Of a DNA stretch of 34,878 nt, positions 1 to 7,715 are shown piece after piece. Position 1 is the stretch's first letter, and each line of letters begins with the position of its first letter. The notes beneath the pieces were generated by a model, which saw only the letters and a program-made list of their open reading frames with translations, was not told the DNA's origin and did no database searches. Source of the stretch: Lachnospiraceae bacterium (lineage in GTDB: Bacteria > Bacillota > Clostridia > Lachnospirales > Lachnospiraceae); assembly GCA_022763925.1 (NCBI GenBank), contig JALERW010000136.1, positions 1 to 34,878 of the forward strand. Reading direction: 5' to 3'. Position numbers and translations under genes: made by a program.

Positions 1-295
1 GGGCTATGAGGTGATGAAAAAGCAGGCACGGGGATTTGGTGCAATGATCACATTTGATGTAAGAGACAAAGAAATTGCCCAAAGACTGCTTCAGAATGTG
101 CAGCTGATCCGTTTTGCCGAAAGTCTGGGAGGCGCAGAGACGCTGCTGACTTATCCGATCCGGCAGACTCATGCAGATGTTCCCGCAGATGTCTTGGAGA
201 AGAACGGTATTACGGAAACCACACTCCGTATGTCCGTGGGAATTGAAAATATTAATGACTTGATTGCGGATCTGAAAGGGGCATTTTATGGCTGA
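1..295 (+). CDS. Trans-sulfuration family PLP enzyme, C-terminal fragment
   Basis: This is the 3' end of a Cys/Met-metabolism PLP-dependent enzyme (cystathionine gamma-synthase / gamma-lyase / O-acetylhomoserine sulfhydrylase family), cut by the window edge. The reading frame is open from base 2 and starts GYEVMKKQARGFGAM, matching the family segment that precedes the C-terminal subdomain. The tail carries the expected pieces: the ESLGGAETL motif and a closing TLRMSVGIEN segment, after which these enzymes normally end. The catalytic lysine lies upstream of the window, so substrate specificity cannot be judged. Its stop overlaps the start of the MalY-type lyase by 8 bases, so the two are translationally coupled and probably form a transsulfuration pair that interconverts cysteine and homocysteine. 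Confidence 0.9.
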   Translation, partial: GYEVMKKQARGFGAMITFDVRDKEIAQRLLQNVQLIRFAESLGGAETLLTYPIRQTHADVPADVLEKNGITETTLRMSVGIENINDLIADLKGAFYG

Positions 296-1475
296 GAAAA
301 ATCTGGATTTTGATCAGGTAATTGAACGGAATGGAACTGATTGTCTCAAATATGATTTTGCCGTCCGAAGAGGCATGCCGGAGGGTATTCTTCCTTTATG
401 GGTAGCGGATATGGATTTCCGGATTTCCTCCTATATTCAGGATGATCTTGTGAAACAGGCTGAGCATGGCATTTATGGATATACGGATACTCAGGATGAA
501 TATTATCAGGCAGTAAATAAATGGATCCGTGATCAATATGGATATCGTGTTTTGGAAGAGGAAATTGTGAAGACACCGGGTGTTGTGTATGCGATCGGCA
601 TGGCAATTCAGGCTTTTACCAGTCCCGGGGAAGCCGTATTGATCCAGCAGCCTGTTTATTATCCTTTTAGTGATGTGATCCGGAAAAACGGGCGAAAGGT
701 CGTCAGCAGTGATCTGGTTTATGATAAAGATAATAAGACCTATCATATTGACAAGGAAGATTTTGAAAGAAAGATTGTGGAAAACAATGTCAGGCTCTTT
801 TTGCTTTGTAATCCACACAATCCGGTCGGCAGGGCATGGAAGAAGGCAGAGCTGATTCAGATGGGAGAGATCTTAAGAAAGCATGAGGTAATTGTTTTCA
901 GTGATGAGATCCATGCAGATTTTGTCTGGAACGGAAATCATCAGCCCTTTATTACCGCTAAAGAACATTTTGATCAGATTTGTGTGACGGCAACATCACC
1001 CAGTAAAACATTTAACCTGGCTGGCTTACAGGTATCCAATCTGGTGATAAAAAACAAGATATTGCGCCGGAAATTTCAATTGGCAATCGACGCTTCCGGA
1101 TACAGCCAGCTGAATGCTGCCGGATTAGCTGCCTGCAAGGCAGCCTATCAATTTGGAAAGGAATGGTATGAGGCTGTCAGAAAATATATTAAGAGCAATA
1201 TTGATTTTATGGATTCCTATCTGAAAGAAAATATCCCACAGATAAAAATGATTTATCCGGAGGCAACCTATCTTGTATGGGTGGATTTTGGCGATCTTGG
1301 ACTGACGGATAACCAGTTAGAAGAGCTGGTTGTAAAAAAGGCGAATCTGTGGCTGGACAGCGGACGCATTTTCGGAACAGCCGGAAAGGGATTTCAGCGA
1401 TTTAATGTCGCATGCCCGAGAAAGATACTGCATCAGGCTCTCAAACAGCTCAAAAAAGCGGTGGATGATGAGTAA
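288..1475 (+). CDS. MalY/PatB-type aminotransferase, probable cystathionine beta-lyase
   Basis: A fold-type I PLP enzyme of 395 residues, the usual length for MalY/PatB. These enzymes cleave C-S bonds of cystathionine or cysteine conjugates, releasing homocysteine (or a thiol), pyruvate and ammonia. The N-terminal LPLWVADMDF, the CNPHNPVGRAW segment, SDEIHADF, and the PLP-lysine motif SPSKTFNLAG (lysine about residue 240) are all present. AAAGGGG lies six bases before the ATG. It overlaps the upstream trans-sulfuration gene by 8 bases, which supports a role in methionine/cysteine metabolism over a general aminotransferase role. Exact substrate is inferred from family and context. It could also have MalY-like regulatory activity, which the sequence cannot show. 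Confidence 0.88.
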   Translation: MAEKNLDFDQVIERNGTDCLKYDFAVRRGMPEGILPLWVADMDFRISSYIQDDLVKQAEHGIYGYTDTQDEYYQAVNKWIRDQYGYRVLEEEIVKTPGVVYAIGMAIQAFTSPGEAVLIQQPVYYPFSDVIRKNGRKVVSSDLVYDKDNKTYHIDKEDFERKIVENNVRLFLLCNPHNPVGRAWKKAELIQMGEILRKHEVIVFSDEIHADFVWNGNHQPFITAKEHFDQICVTATSPSKTFNLAGLQVSNLVIKNKILRRKFQLAIDASGYSQLNAAGLAACKAAYQFGKEWYEAVRKYIKSNIDFMDSYLKENIPQIKMIYPEATYLVWVDFGDLGLTDNQLEELVVKKANLWLDSGRIFGTAGKGFQRFNVACPRKILHQALKQLKKAVDDE

Positions 1476-1573
1476 AGAGACGTGAATCGCCTGGGTATTA
1501 CATTTGTACCCGAATATGCCCTTGCAGGCTCTTTGGAATGGGTTACCAGGGAGAAAAAAAGAAAGAATAGGGC

Positions 1574-1602
1574 TTGCTTTTTTCCTAGTAAAAATATATG
1601 AT
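1574..1602 (+). promoter_or_regulatory. Promoter of the Rrf2-type regulator
   Basis: A -35 TTGCTT at 1574-1579 and a -10 TATGAT at 1597-1602 are separated by 17 bases, about 40 bases before the ATG at 1645. Rrf2 regulators usually control their own promoters, so an operator is likely to overlap this site. I could not define one convincingly. Confidence 0.6.
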
Positions 1603-1644
1603 ATAAGGAGAATGAATTTTGCTGATAGGAAAGGAGCGTATCAT

Positions 1645-2079
1645 ATGAAAATCTCTACTAAGGGCAGATATGCGCTGCGACTGATGCTGGATATTGCGCT
1701 CCACGGGACAGAAGAACCGGTGAGAGTCAAGGATATCGCAAAACGACAGGAGATTTCTGCGAAATATCTGGAACAGATTATTTCGGTGCTTGTGAAAGCA
1801 GATTATGTAAAAAGTGTGCGGGGACCGCAGGGAGGCTATCGCCTGACAAGGAATCCCGAAGAATATAAGGTTGGGATGATTCTGAGGCTGACGGAGGGAA
1901 ATCTTTCGCCGGTGGACTGTCTTTCCGGCGAGACCAATGAGTGCCCTCGTCAGGGAGACTGTGTGACGCTGCGGCTCTGGAAGGAGATCGACGAGGCGAT
2001 CAGGGGCGTGATTGACAAATATACGCTGGCAGATCTGATGGAGTGGCATCAGGAGCTGGGAAGTGATTATGTGATATAG
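1645..2079 (+). CDS. Rrf2 family transcriptional regulator (IscR-like)
   Basis: A 144-residue winged-helix regulator of the Rrf2 family, which includes IscR, NsrR and CymR. The start at 1645 gives the canonical MKISTKGRYALRLMLDIA N terminus and has AAAGGAG seven bases before it. The upstream in-frame ATG at 1504 is rejected because the promoter lies between the two. The DNA-binding helix region with SAKYLEQII and GPQGGYRL is typical. Three cysteines in a C-x7-C-x5-C arrangement (DCLSGETNEC, PRQGDC) sit where IscR binds its [2Fe-2S] cluster, so it probably senses iron-sulfur status. CymR-type sulfur regulators lack such a cysteine set. The position behind two sulfur-amino-acid genes makes a cysteine or Fe-S role plausible, but no iscS/nifU follows. 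Confidence 0.9.
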   Translation: MKISTKGRYALRLMLDIALHGTEEPVRVKDIAKRQEISAKYLEQIISVLVKADYVKSVRGPQGGYRLTRNPEEYKVGMILRLTEGNLSPVDCLSGETNECPRQGDCVTLRLWKEIDEAIRGVIDKYTLADLMEWHQELGSDYVI

Positions 2080-2083
2080 AATA

Positions 2084-2115
2084 AAAATCCGGAGGCCAGA
2101 CACCTCCGGATTTTT
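2084..2115. terminator. Bidirectional terminator between convergent genes
   Basis: A perfect hairpin with arms AAAATCCGGAGG (2084-2095) and CCTCCGGATTTT (2103-2114), a 7-base loop, a T run on the + strand and a matching A run on the other side. It lies between the Rrf2 gene and the convergent HD-domain gene and can serve both. Confidence 0.9.
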
Positions 2116-2145
2116 CTATAACCAGCGTAAATTATTTTTAAAAAA

Positions 2146-2652
2146 TCAGACGGCAGCGACCACAACCCGGTTGTTTTTTGAAAGAGCGATCGGAACCTGG
2201 AACAGCTCCATGGTGGCACAGAGCTTGTCAGCGCAGCTGATGATCCATGCTTCCCGGCTTGTCGGAAGAGGTCCGAGGGGAAACATATGTGAAAGAATTG
2301 CCAGCCGTTCCTTTTCGGAGATATCGAAGCGCTCCTGGCTGTTTCGTGCAGCTGTTTTCGGGTGATCAAAAGCCATACAGGAATGGAAATCTCTCTTATC
2401 CTTTTCTCCGTATCCGTAGAGGAAGAAGTCATGGAGAAGTCCCGCGCGTGCGGCGGCACATTCATCCAGGCCGAATTTCCGGGCAATCATCCACGAGATA
2501 TAAGACACGTTGATGCTGTGCATCAGTCTGGTGGTTTTCAGATGCTGTGTGTAAAGGCCGAGCTTTTTAAACTCCGGATCGTCCAGTATATTCTGGATAA
2601 GAGACAGATATTCCGAATCAATGTCGCTGGAAACGGTAATGTCCATCGGCAA
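2146..2652 (-). CDS. HD-domain phosphohydrolase-like protein
   Basis: A 168-residue cytoplasmic protein of the HD superfamily, metal-dependent phosphohydrolases acting on nucleotides or phosphoesters. Visible metal ligands are His45 (MHSINV), His74-Asp75 (LLHDFF), a further His in the AFDHPKTA segment, a SHM motif and the distal Asp in SCADKL. This is the full H..HD..D pattern. The start is probably a TTG at 2652, because AAAGG lies about six bases before it; the ATG two codons later is the alternative, at twelve bases. Similar short HD proteins are common in clostridia without assigned substrates. No partner gene is adjacent: it is convergent to the Rrf2 gene and divergent from the decarboxylase operon. 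Confidence 0.8.
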   Translation of the reverse strand: MPMDITVSSDIDSEYLSLIQNILDDPEFKKLGLYTQHLKTTRLMHSINVSYISWMIARKFGLDECAAARAGLLHDFFLYGYGEKDKRDFHSCMAFDHPKTAARNSQERFDISEKERLAILSHMFPLGPLPTSREAWIISCADKLCATMELFQVPIALSKNNRVVVAAV

Positions 2653-2681
2653 TCACATCCTTTCTGTCTGTTTATATTATT

Positions 2682-2710
2682 AGTATGAAGATTTTGAGAC
2701 TGAAAGTCAA
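2682..2710 (-). promoter_or_regulatory. Promoter of the HD-domain gene
   Basis: Read on the minus strand, TTGACT (2705-2710) is followed after 17 bases by CATACT (2682-2687), about 30 bases before the start codon. The -35 is good and the -10 moderate. Confidence 0.5.
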
Positions 2711-2766
2711 TAAGCAGGGGGAAAATTATATAATTTTTATGATTTCCCGGAAAACAGAAGTTTTTC

Positions 2767-2795
2767 TTCACAGAAAAAAACGGAACTGCTATAAT
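2767..2795 (+). promoter_or_regulatory. Promoter of the decarboxylase-holB-ricT operon
   Basis: TTCACA (2767-2772), a 17-base spacer and a perfect TATAAT (2790-2795), 39 bases before the ATG at 2835. It is the only strong promoter seen ahead of the tightly spaced run of genes to 8570. Confidence 0.75.
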
Positions 2796-2834
2796 AGAAC
2801 AATACAGAAAATCAGGAACATACGGGAGTATACG

Positions 2835-4334
2835 ATGGAATCTCTTTACCGGAAGCTGAAAGAATACGGGGAGGGGGATACCTATCCCTTTCATATGCCC
2901 GGACATAAACGCAATATGGGAGGATACGGGTTTGAGGACCCGTTTTCTTTTGATATAACGGAAATCGATGGTTTTGACAATCTGCACCATGCGCAGGGAA
3001 TTCTGAGAGAGGCGCAGCAAAGGGCGGCACGCCTGTACGGGGCACGGGAGACTTTTTTCCTTGTGAACGGAAGTACAGCGGGAATCCTGAGCGCAGTCAG
3101 CGGCTGTACCTCCCAGGGAGGAAAGCTTCTGATGGCAAGAAACTGCCACAAAGCGGTATATCATGCGGCAGCCTTAAAGGAGCTGGACACGGTTTATCTG
3201 TATCCGGAGAAGGAACCGGAGTATGGACTGAACGGCGGGATCACGCCGGGGCAGGTGGAGCAGGCGCTGAGGGAAGATGCGGGGATCGAAGCGGTAATTA
3301 TCACATCGCCCACCTATGACGGGGTGGTATCCGATGTGAGAGGAATTGCCCGGGCAGCGCACCGTTTTCATGTTCCCCTGATTGTGGATGAGGCACACGG
3401 AGCACATTTCAGGTTCCATCCCTGCTTTCCAGTCAGTGCCGTGGACTGCGGGGCCGATGTGGTGATCCAGAGTGTACACAAGACGCTCCCATCGCTGACC
3501 CAGACGGCGCTTCTGCATCTATGCGGCTCTTTTTCGGACGGAGAACGGATCCGACGGTATCTTTCCGTGTATCAGACAAGCAGTCCTTCCTATGTGCTGA
3601 TGGCATCGATCGACCGCTGTATGGAGCTTTTGGAGGAGGATATCGAAGCTTCGGGGGGAAAAGCGCCCGGGTCCCTGTTTCAGACGTTTTTCAGGCATCT
3701 TCAGGAGTTCCGGGAAGAAATGCAGGCGCTGAAGCATCTGCAGCTGGTGGGGGAGGAGATCACGGGTCAGGCCGGGATCTATGCGCTGGATCCGTCGAAG
3801 CTGGTGATTTCCGGAAAACGGGCCGGAATCCCGGGTCTGGAAATTCAGAGCTATGTACGGGAAAAGCACCGGATGGAGCTGGAGATGGCAGCCGGGAGCT
3901 ATGCCCTCGGAATCAGCACGGTCATGGATACAAGGGAAGGCTTTGAACGTCTTTTTCAGGCGCTGAAGGCACTGGACGAAGTGCTCGGCCGGAGCGGACA
4001 CGCTGCGGCGGGGGGGCCGGGTAAAGCAGGCGGATTGTTTGAAAACGGAGGAAAGAAAACGGAAGGAGAATGCATGCTGCAATACCCTGAAAAGGTATGC
4101 CGTATTTCAGAGGCAGAGACATCGGAGCTTGAGGAGCTCCCTCTTGCGATGGCGGCAGGGCGCATCTGCGGTGAGTATATTTATCTGTATCCGCCGGGAA
4201 TTCCGCTGGTCACTCCCGGTGAACGCCTGACCGGTGAGATGATCCGCGGTCTTACCGCGTATGTGAAGAGTGGATATACCCTGGAGGGTATGCGGGATCT
4301 TTCCGGCAGAAGGCTGCTGGTGATGAAGGACTAA
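2835..4334 (+). CDS. Orn/Lys/Arg decarboxylase family protein (YaaO-like)
   Basis: A 499-residue fold-type I PLP enzyme of the short Firmicutes Orn/Lys/Arg decarboxylase group, close to B. subtilis YaaO/SpeA in layout. Members decarboxylate basic amino acids to polyamines or their precursors. Motifs: PFHMPGHKRN near the N terminus, FLVNGSTAGI, VDEAHGAHFRF with the cofactor-binding Asp, and SVHKTLPSLTQTA with the PLP lysine at about residue 216. A glycine-rich low-complexity linker (about residues 392-415) joins the catalytic part to the C-terminal domain. The start at 2835 follows GGGAG and gives the family N terminus; the longer open frame upstream runs through the promoter. It opens the same operon order as in Bacillus. 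Whether the substrate is arginine, lysine or ornithine cannot be read from the sequence. Confidence 0.88.
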   Translation: MESLYRKLKEYGEGDTYPFHMPGHKRNMGGYGFEDPFSFDITEIDGFDNLHHAQGILREAQQRAARLYGARETFFLVNGSTAGILSAVSGCTSQGGKLLMARNCHKAVYHAAALKELDTVYLYPEKEPEYGLNGGITPGQVEQALREDAGIEAVIITSPTYDGVVSDVRGIARAAHRFHVPLIVDEAHGAHFRFHPCFPVSAVDCGADVVIQSVHKTLPSLTQTALLHLCGSFSDGERIRRYLSVYQTSSPSYVLMASIDRCMELLEEDIEASGGKAPGSLFQTFFRHLQEFREEMQALKHLQLVGEEITGQAGIYALDPSKLVISGKRAGIPGLEIQSYVREKHRMELEMAAGSYALGISTVMDTREGFERLFQALKALDEVLGRSGHAAAGGPGKAGGLFENGGKKTEGECMLQYPEKVCRISEAETSELEELPLAMAAGRICGEYIYLYPPGIPLVTPGERLTGEMIRGLTAYVKSGYTLEGMRDLSGRRLLVMKD

Positions 4335-4346
4335 CGGAGGATCATT

Positions 4347-4934
4347 ATGGGAAAACTATTTTGCATTATGGGAAAAAGCTCTTCGGGAAAGGACACACTG
4401 TACCGGATGCTGACGGATGCCGGGATGGAAGGCCTTGAAAAAGTTGTTCCTTATACGACAAGACCCCAGAGGGAAGGGGAGAAGAACGGCCGGGAATACT
4501 TTTTTGTGAAGGAGGAGGACTATCGTCGGATGTGCCGGGAGGGCAAGGTGATCGAAGCCAGGTCCTATGACACGGTCTATGGGGTGTGGACTTATTTTAC
4601 GGCGGCGGATGAGCAGATGGATCTGGCGCGGGCCAGCTTTCTTGTCATCGGTACACTGGAATCTTATCGGAAGCTGAAGGAATATTTCGGAGCAGAGGAG
4701 GTACTCCCGGTTTATGTGGAGGTAGAGGACGGTCTGCGTCTGCTGCGGGCCGTGGAACGGGAGCAAAGTCAGAAGGAGCCCGGGTATGCAGAGGTGTGCA
4801 GACGGTTTCTGGCGGATGCACAGGATTTTTCAGAAGAGAAGCTTGCCAAGGCACAGATCCGCCGCCGGTTCGTCAATGATGATCTGGACCGATGCTTTCA
4901 GGAAATAATGGCATATATTGCAGAGAAAAAATAG
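4347..4934 (+). CDS. Guanylate kinase-like P-loop protein
   Basis: A 195-residue P-loop NMP-kinase fold protein. The Walker A is GKSSSGKDT (residues 9-17), followed by the guanylate-kinase GMP-binding segment PYTTRPQREGEKNGREYFFV and a YGVWTYF lid-side segment. The second half is more divergent than housekeeping Gmk, and the lid arginines are less obvious. It sits 12 bases after the decarboxylase, where B. subtilis has thymidylate kinase (tmk) between yaaO and holB. Either it is a true guanylate kinase or a diverged paralogue with another nucleotide substrate; I favour a paralogue because the family core is recognisable but atypical. The short spacing indicates one transcript with its neighbours. 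Confidence 0.78.
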   Translation: MGKLFCIMGKSSSGKDTLYRMLTDAGMEGLEKVVPYTTRPQREGEKNGREYFFVKEEDYRRMCREGKVIEARSYDTVYGVWTYFTAADEQMDLARASFLVIGTLESYRKLKEYFGAEEVLPVYVEVEDGLRLLRAVEREQSQKEPGYAEVCRRFLADAQDFSEEKLAKAQIRRRFVNDDLDRCFQEIMAYIAEKK

Positions 4935-4998
4935 CTATAAAAGGCGCCGGGAATATGGTATACTGATGTATATCATTTCGTTCCGGAGGTGAGTGGCT

Positions 4999-5988
4999 GT
5001 GGCTGGATTTAAGGACATCGTCGGACATGAACAGATTATCTGGCACCTGAAGAACGCAGTTTCTACGGGAAAAATTTCCCATGCATATATGTTTAACGGG
5101 GAACAGGGAAGCGGCAAAAAGCTGCTGGCGAATCTGTTCGCCATGACGCTTCAGTGTGAGGAGGGCGGTACGGAGCCCTGTATGAAGTGCCGTTCCTGCC
5201 GGCAGGCGCTGACAGGAAATCATCCGGATATTATCCGGGTGAGCCATGAAAAGCCGAATACAATAGGCGTGGAGGATATCCGCGGTCAGGTGAACGGGGA
5301 TATTCAGATCCGTCCGTATAACGGAAAATATAAGATCTATATCATCAGTGACGCGGACAGGATGACGGTGCAGGCACAGAATGCCATTCTGAAGACCATA
5401 GAAGAGCCGCCGGGATATGCGGTGCTGATGCTGCTGGCGAATAATGCGGATATGATGCTGCCTACGATTTTATCCCGATGTGTGAGACTGAATCTGAAGG
5501 CAGTGAAGGATGGCGATATCAAGGAGTATTTAATGAAGAATATGCAGATACCGGATTATCAGGCGGAGATAAGCGCGGCCTTTGCTCAGGGAAATGTGGG
5601 GAAGGCAGTGAAGCTGGCTTCCTCTGATAAGTTCAACGAGATGAAGCAGGATGTTCTGGAGCTGCTGCGTTATATGGACCGGATGGAGCTTTATGAGATC
5701 ATGGACGCTGTAAAGCGTATCAATGCGTATCGGGAGGATATGGATGATTTACTGGATCTTCTGACGGTATGGTTCAGGGATGTGCTGCTCTTTAAGGCAA
5801 CGCTGGATGCGGGATCTCTCATTTTTAAGGATGAGCTTCCCGCCATTCAAAAAAGGGCAAGAACGAGTTCCTATGAGGGACTGGAGGAGATTATCAGGGC
5901 AATTGACAGGGCAAGGGTAAGGCTTAAGGCCAATGTGAACTTTGATCTTGTCCTGGAACTGCTTTTGCTTACAATAAAGGAGAATTGA
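4999..5988 (+). CDS. holB: DNA polymerase III delta' subunit
   Basis: The delta' subunit of the clamp-loader complex, which helps open and load the sliding clamp at the replication fork. It is 329 residues, the usual length. It has a AAA+ fold with the four-cysteine zinc module (Cys53, 61, 64, 67, within CMKCRSC) typical of clamp-loader subunits. The P loop GEQGSGKK (34-41) has Lys where ATPases have Ser/Thr. The sensor-1 region (NAILKTIEEPP) and ILSRC are clear. The GTG at 4999 is preferred because GGAGG stands nine bases before it; the GTG at 4993 is only three bases away. The stop lies two bases before the ricT start. Position between the kinase-like gene and ricT matches Bacillus. Confidence 0.93.
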   Translation: MAGFKDIVGHEQIIWHLKNAVSTGKISHAYMFNGEQGSGKKLLANLFAMTLQCEEGGTEPCMKCRSCRQALTGNHPDIIRVSHEKPNTIGVEDIRGQVNGDIQIRPYNGKYKIYIISDADRMTVQAQNAILKTIEEPPGYAVLMLLANNADMMLPTILSRCVRLNLKAVKDGDIKEYLMKNMQIPDYQAEISAAFAQGNVGKAVKLASSDKFNEMKQDVLELLRYMDRMELYEIMDAVKRINAYREDMDDLLDLLTVWFRDVLLFKATLDAGSLIFKDELPAIQKRARTSSYEGLEEIIRAIDRARVRLKANVNFDLVLELLLLTIKEN

Positions 5989-5990
5989 GA

Positions 5991-6899
5991 ATGACAACAG
6001 TAATTGGAGTGAGATTCCGCACGGCCGGAAAGATTTATTATTTCGATCCGCAGAAGCTGAACATTAAGAAGGGACAGCACGTGATCGTGGAGACGGCAAG
6101 AGGAATTGAATATGGAACGGTGGTGATCGGCTGCCGGGAGGTGGATGACAGCAAGGTGATTCAGCCGCTCAAGTCGGTGATCCGTATTGCCACGAAGGAG
6201 GATGACGGCATCGAAGCCAGAAACAGGGAAAAGGAAAAGGATGCGTTTCGGATCTGTCTGGAGAAGATTAAAAAGCATGGTCTTGAGATGAAACTGATCG
6301 ATGCGGAGTATACCTTTGATAATAATAAGGTGCTCTTTTATTTCACGGCAGACGGCAGGATCGATTTCCGTGAGCTGGTAAAGGATCTGGCGGCGGTATT
6401 TAAGACAAGAATTGAGCTTCGGCAGATCGGGGTCCGGGATGAGACGAAGATCGTGGGAGGCATCGGAATCTGCGGAAGAGCGCTGTGCTGCCACTCGTAT
6501 CTGTCGGAATTTGCACCGGTATCCATCAAGATGGCCAAGGAGCAGAATCTGTCCCTGAATCCGACGAAGATTTCCGGTGTGTGCGGAAGGCTGATGTGCT
6601 GCCTGAAGAATGAGGAGGAGACCTATGAATACCTGAACAGCCGGCTTCCCAATATCGGGGATTATGTGACTACGGATGACGGATATAAGGGTGAGGTACA
6701 CAGCGTCAACGTGCTCCGCCAGACCGTGAAGGTGGTTGTGACGGTGAACGATGAGAAAGAAATTCACGACTATAAGGTTGGTCAGCTGCGGTTCCGTCCG
6801 AAGCGTAAAAAGGAAAAGGTGGATATCGCGGATAAGGAACTGAAGGCGCTGGAGGCACTGGAGAAAAAAGAAGGGAAATCAAAGCTGAATGACAATTGA
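5991..6899 (+). CDS. ricT: PSP1 domain Fe-S protein RicT (YaaT)
   Basis: A 302-residue PSP1 domain protein homologous to B. subtilis RicT/YaaT. There, with RicA and RicF, it forms an Fe-S containing complex that stimulates RNase Y-dependent mRNA maturation and affects sporulation, competence and biofilm. The conserved cysteines are visible: GICGRALCCHSYL around residues 160-167 and GVCGRLMCCLKNE around 196-203. The C-terminal tail is lysine/glutamate-rich. AAGGAG lies upstream of the ATG at 5991, and an in-frame TTG at 5985 is rejected. The 3' end overlaps trmN6 by 11 bases. No ricA or ricF homologue is in this window. Confidence 0.93.
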   Translation: MTTVIGVRFRTAGKIYYFDPQKLNIKKGQHVIVETARGIEYGTVVIGCREVDDSKVIQPLKSVIRIATKEDDGIEARNREKEKDAFRICLEKIKKHGLEMKLIDAEYTFDNNKVLFYFTADGRIDFRELVKDLAAVFKTRIELRQIGVRDETKIVGGIGICGRALCCHSYLSEFAPVSIKMAKEQNLSLNPTKISGVCGRLMCCLKNEEETYEYLNSRLPNIGDYVTTDDGYKGEVHSVNVLRQTVKVVVTVNDEKEIHDYKVGQLRFRPKRKKEKVDIADKELKALEALEKKEGKSKLNDN

Positions 6900-7626
6900 G
6901 TTAAAACCGGGAGAGCGGATGGATGATCTGCAGAGAAACGGCTATCGGATTATTCAGAATCCTGAGAAATTCTGCTTTGGCATGGATGCGGTGCTGCTTA
7001 GTGGGTTTGCAAAGGTGAAAAAGGGCGAGCAGGTGCTGGATCTGGGAACAGGAACCGGCATTATTCCGATTCTGCTGAAAGGAAAAACCCAGGGGAAGCA
7101 TTTTACCGGTCTGGAGATCCAGGAGGAGAGCGCGGAAATGGCGCGAAGAAGTGTAAATTTCAATGGCCTTTCCGGGGAAATATCGATTGTGACCGGCGAT
7201 ATCAGGGAAGCAGCAGATCTTTTTGGGGCTGCTTCTTTTGATGTGGTGACCAGCAATCCGCCCTATATGACCGGAAGCCATGGCCTGACCAATCCCGGTG
7301 AGGCCAAGGCGATTGCCAGACATGAGCTTCTCTGTACCCTGGAGGATGTGATCAGGGAGGCTTCTGCCGTTTTAAAGCCCCAGGGAAGATTTTACATGGT
7401 GCACCGGCCCTTTCGACTGGCAGAGATCTTCTGTACGATGAGCCGATATAGGCTGGAGCCAAAGCGGATGCGCCTGGTATATCCTTATGCGGACCGCGAG
7501 CCCAATATGGTATTGATTGAAGGGCTGAAGGGCGGACGTCCGCGGATCACGGTGGAAAAGCCTCTTATTGTATATAAAAGTCCCGGGGTATATACGGATG
7601 AGATATATGATGTGTATGGATATTGA
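6889..7626 (+). CDS. trmN6: tRNA1(Val) A37 N6-methyltransferase-like (YabB/TrmN6)
   Basis: A 245-residue class I SAM-dependent methyltransferase of the TrmN6/YfiC/YabB group, which N6-methylates adenosine in tRNA. The SAM-binding motif I is VLDLGTGTGIIPI, and the N6-adenine catalytic motif NPPY is at residues 123-126 (SNPPYMTGS). The start at 6889 overlaps the ricT end. A second ATG at 6919, with GGGAG six bases before it, could be used instead, but the segment before DDLQRNGYRIIQ is conserved in homologues. It is cotranscribed with ricT and rsmI, as in Bacillus. Target-position specificity is inferred from family. Confidence 0.88.
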   Translation: MTIELKPGERMDDLQRNGYRIIQNPEKFCFGMDAVLLSGFAKVKKGEQVLDLGTGTGIIPILLKGKTQGKHFTGLEIQEESAEMARRSVNFNGLSGEISIVTGDIREAADLFGAASFDVVTSNPPYMTGSHGLTNPGEAKAIARHELLCTLEDVIREASAVLKPQGRFYMVHRPFRLAEIFCTMSRYRLEPKRMRLVYPYADREPNMVLIEGLKGGRPRITVEKPLIVYKSPGVYTDEIYDVYGY

Positions 7627-7715
7627 GACGGAAGCCGTCTTCGGGGGCGGATGAACGGGTACTCACGAATGAGGATGCAAAAAGGAGGGAATGGTTCCGG
7701 ACGGAGCCGGAGGAT

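Noticed and set aside
1494-1512. GGGTA / TACCC inverted repeat upstream of the Rrf2 gene as an operator
   Set aside because: Only five bases pair with a nine-base gap, which is expected by chance, and it does not match a known Rrf2 family site.
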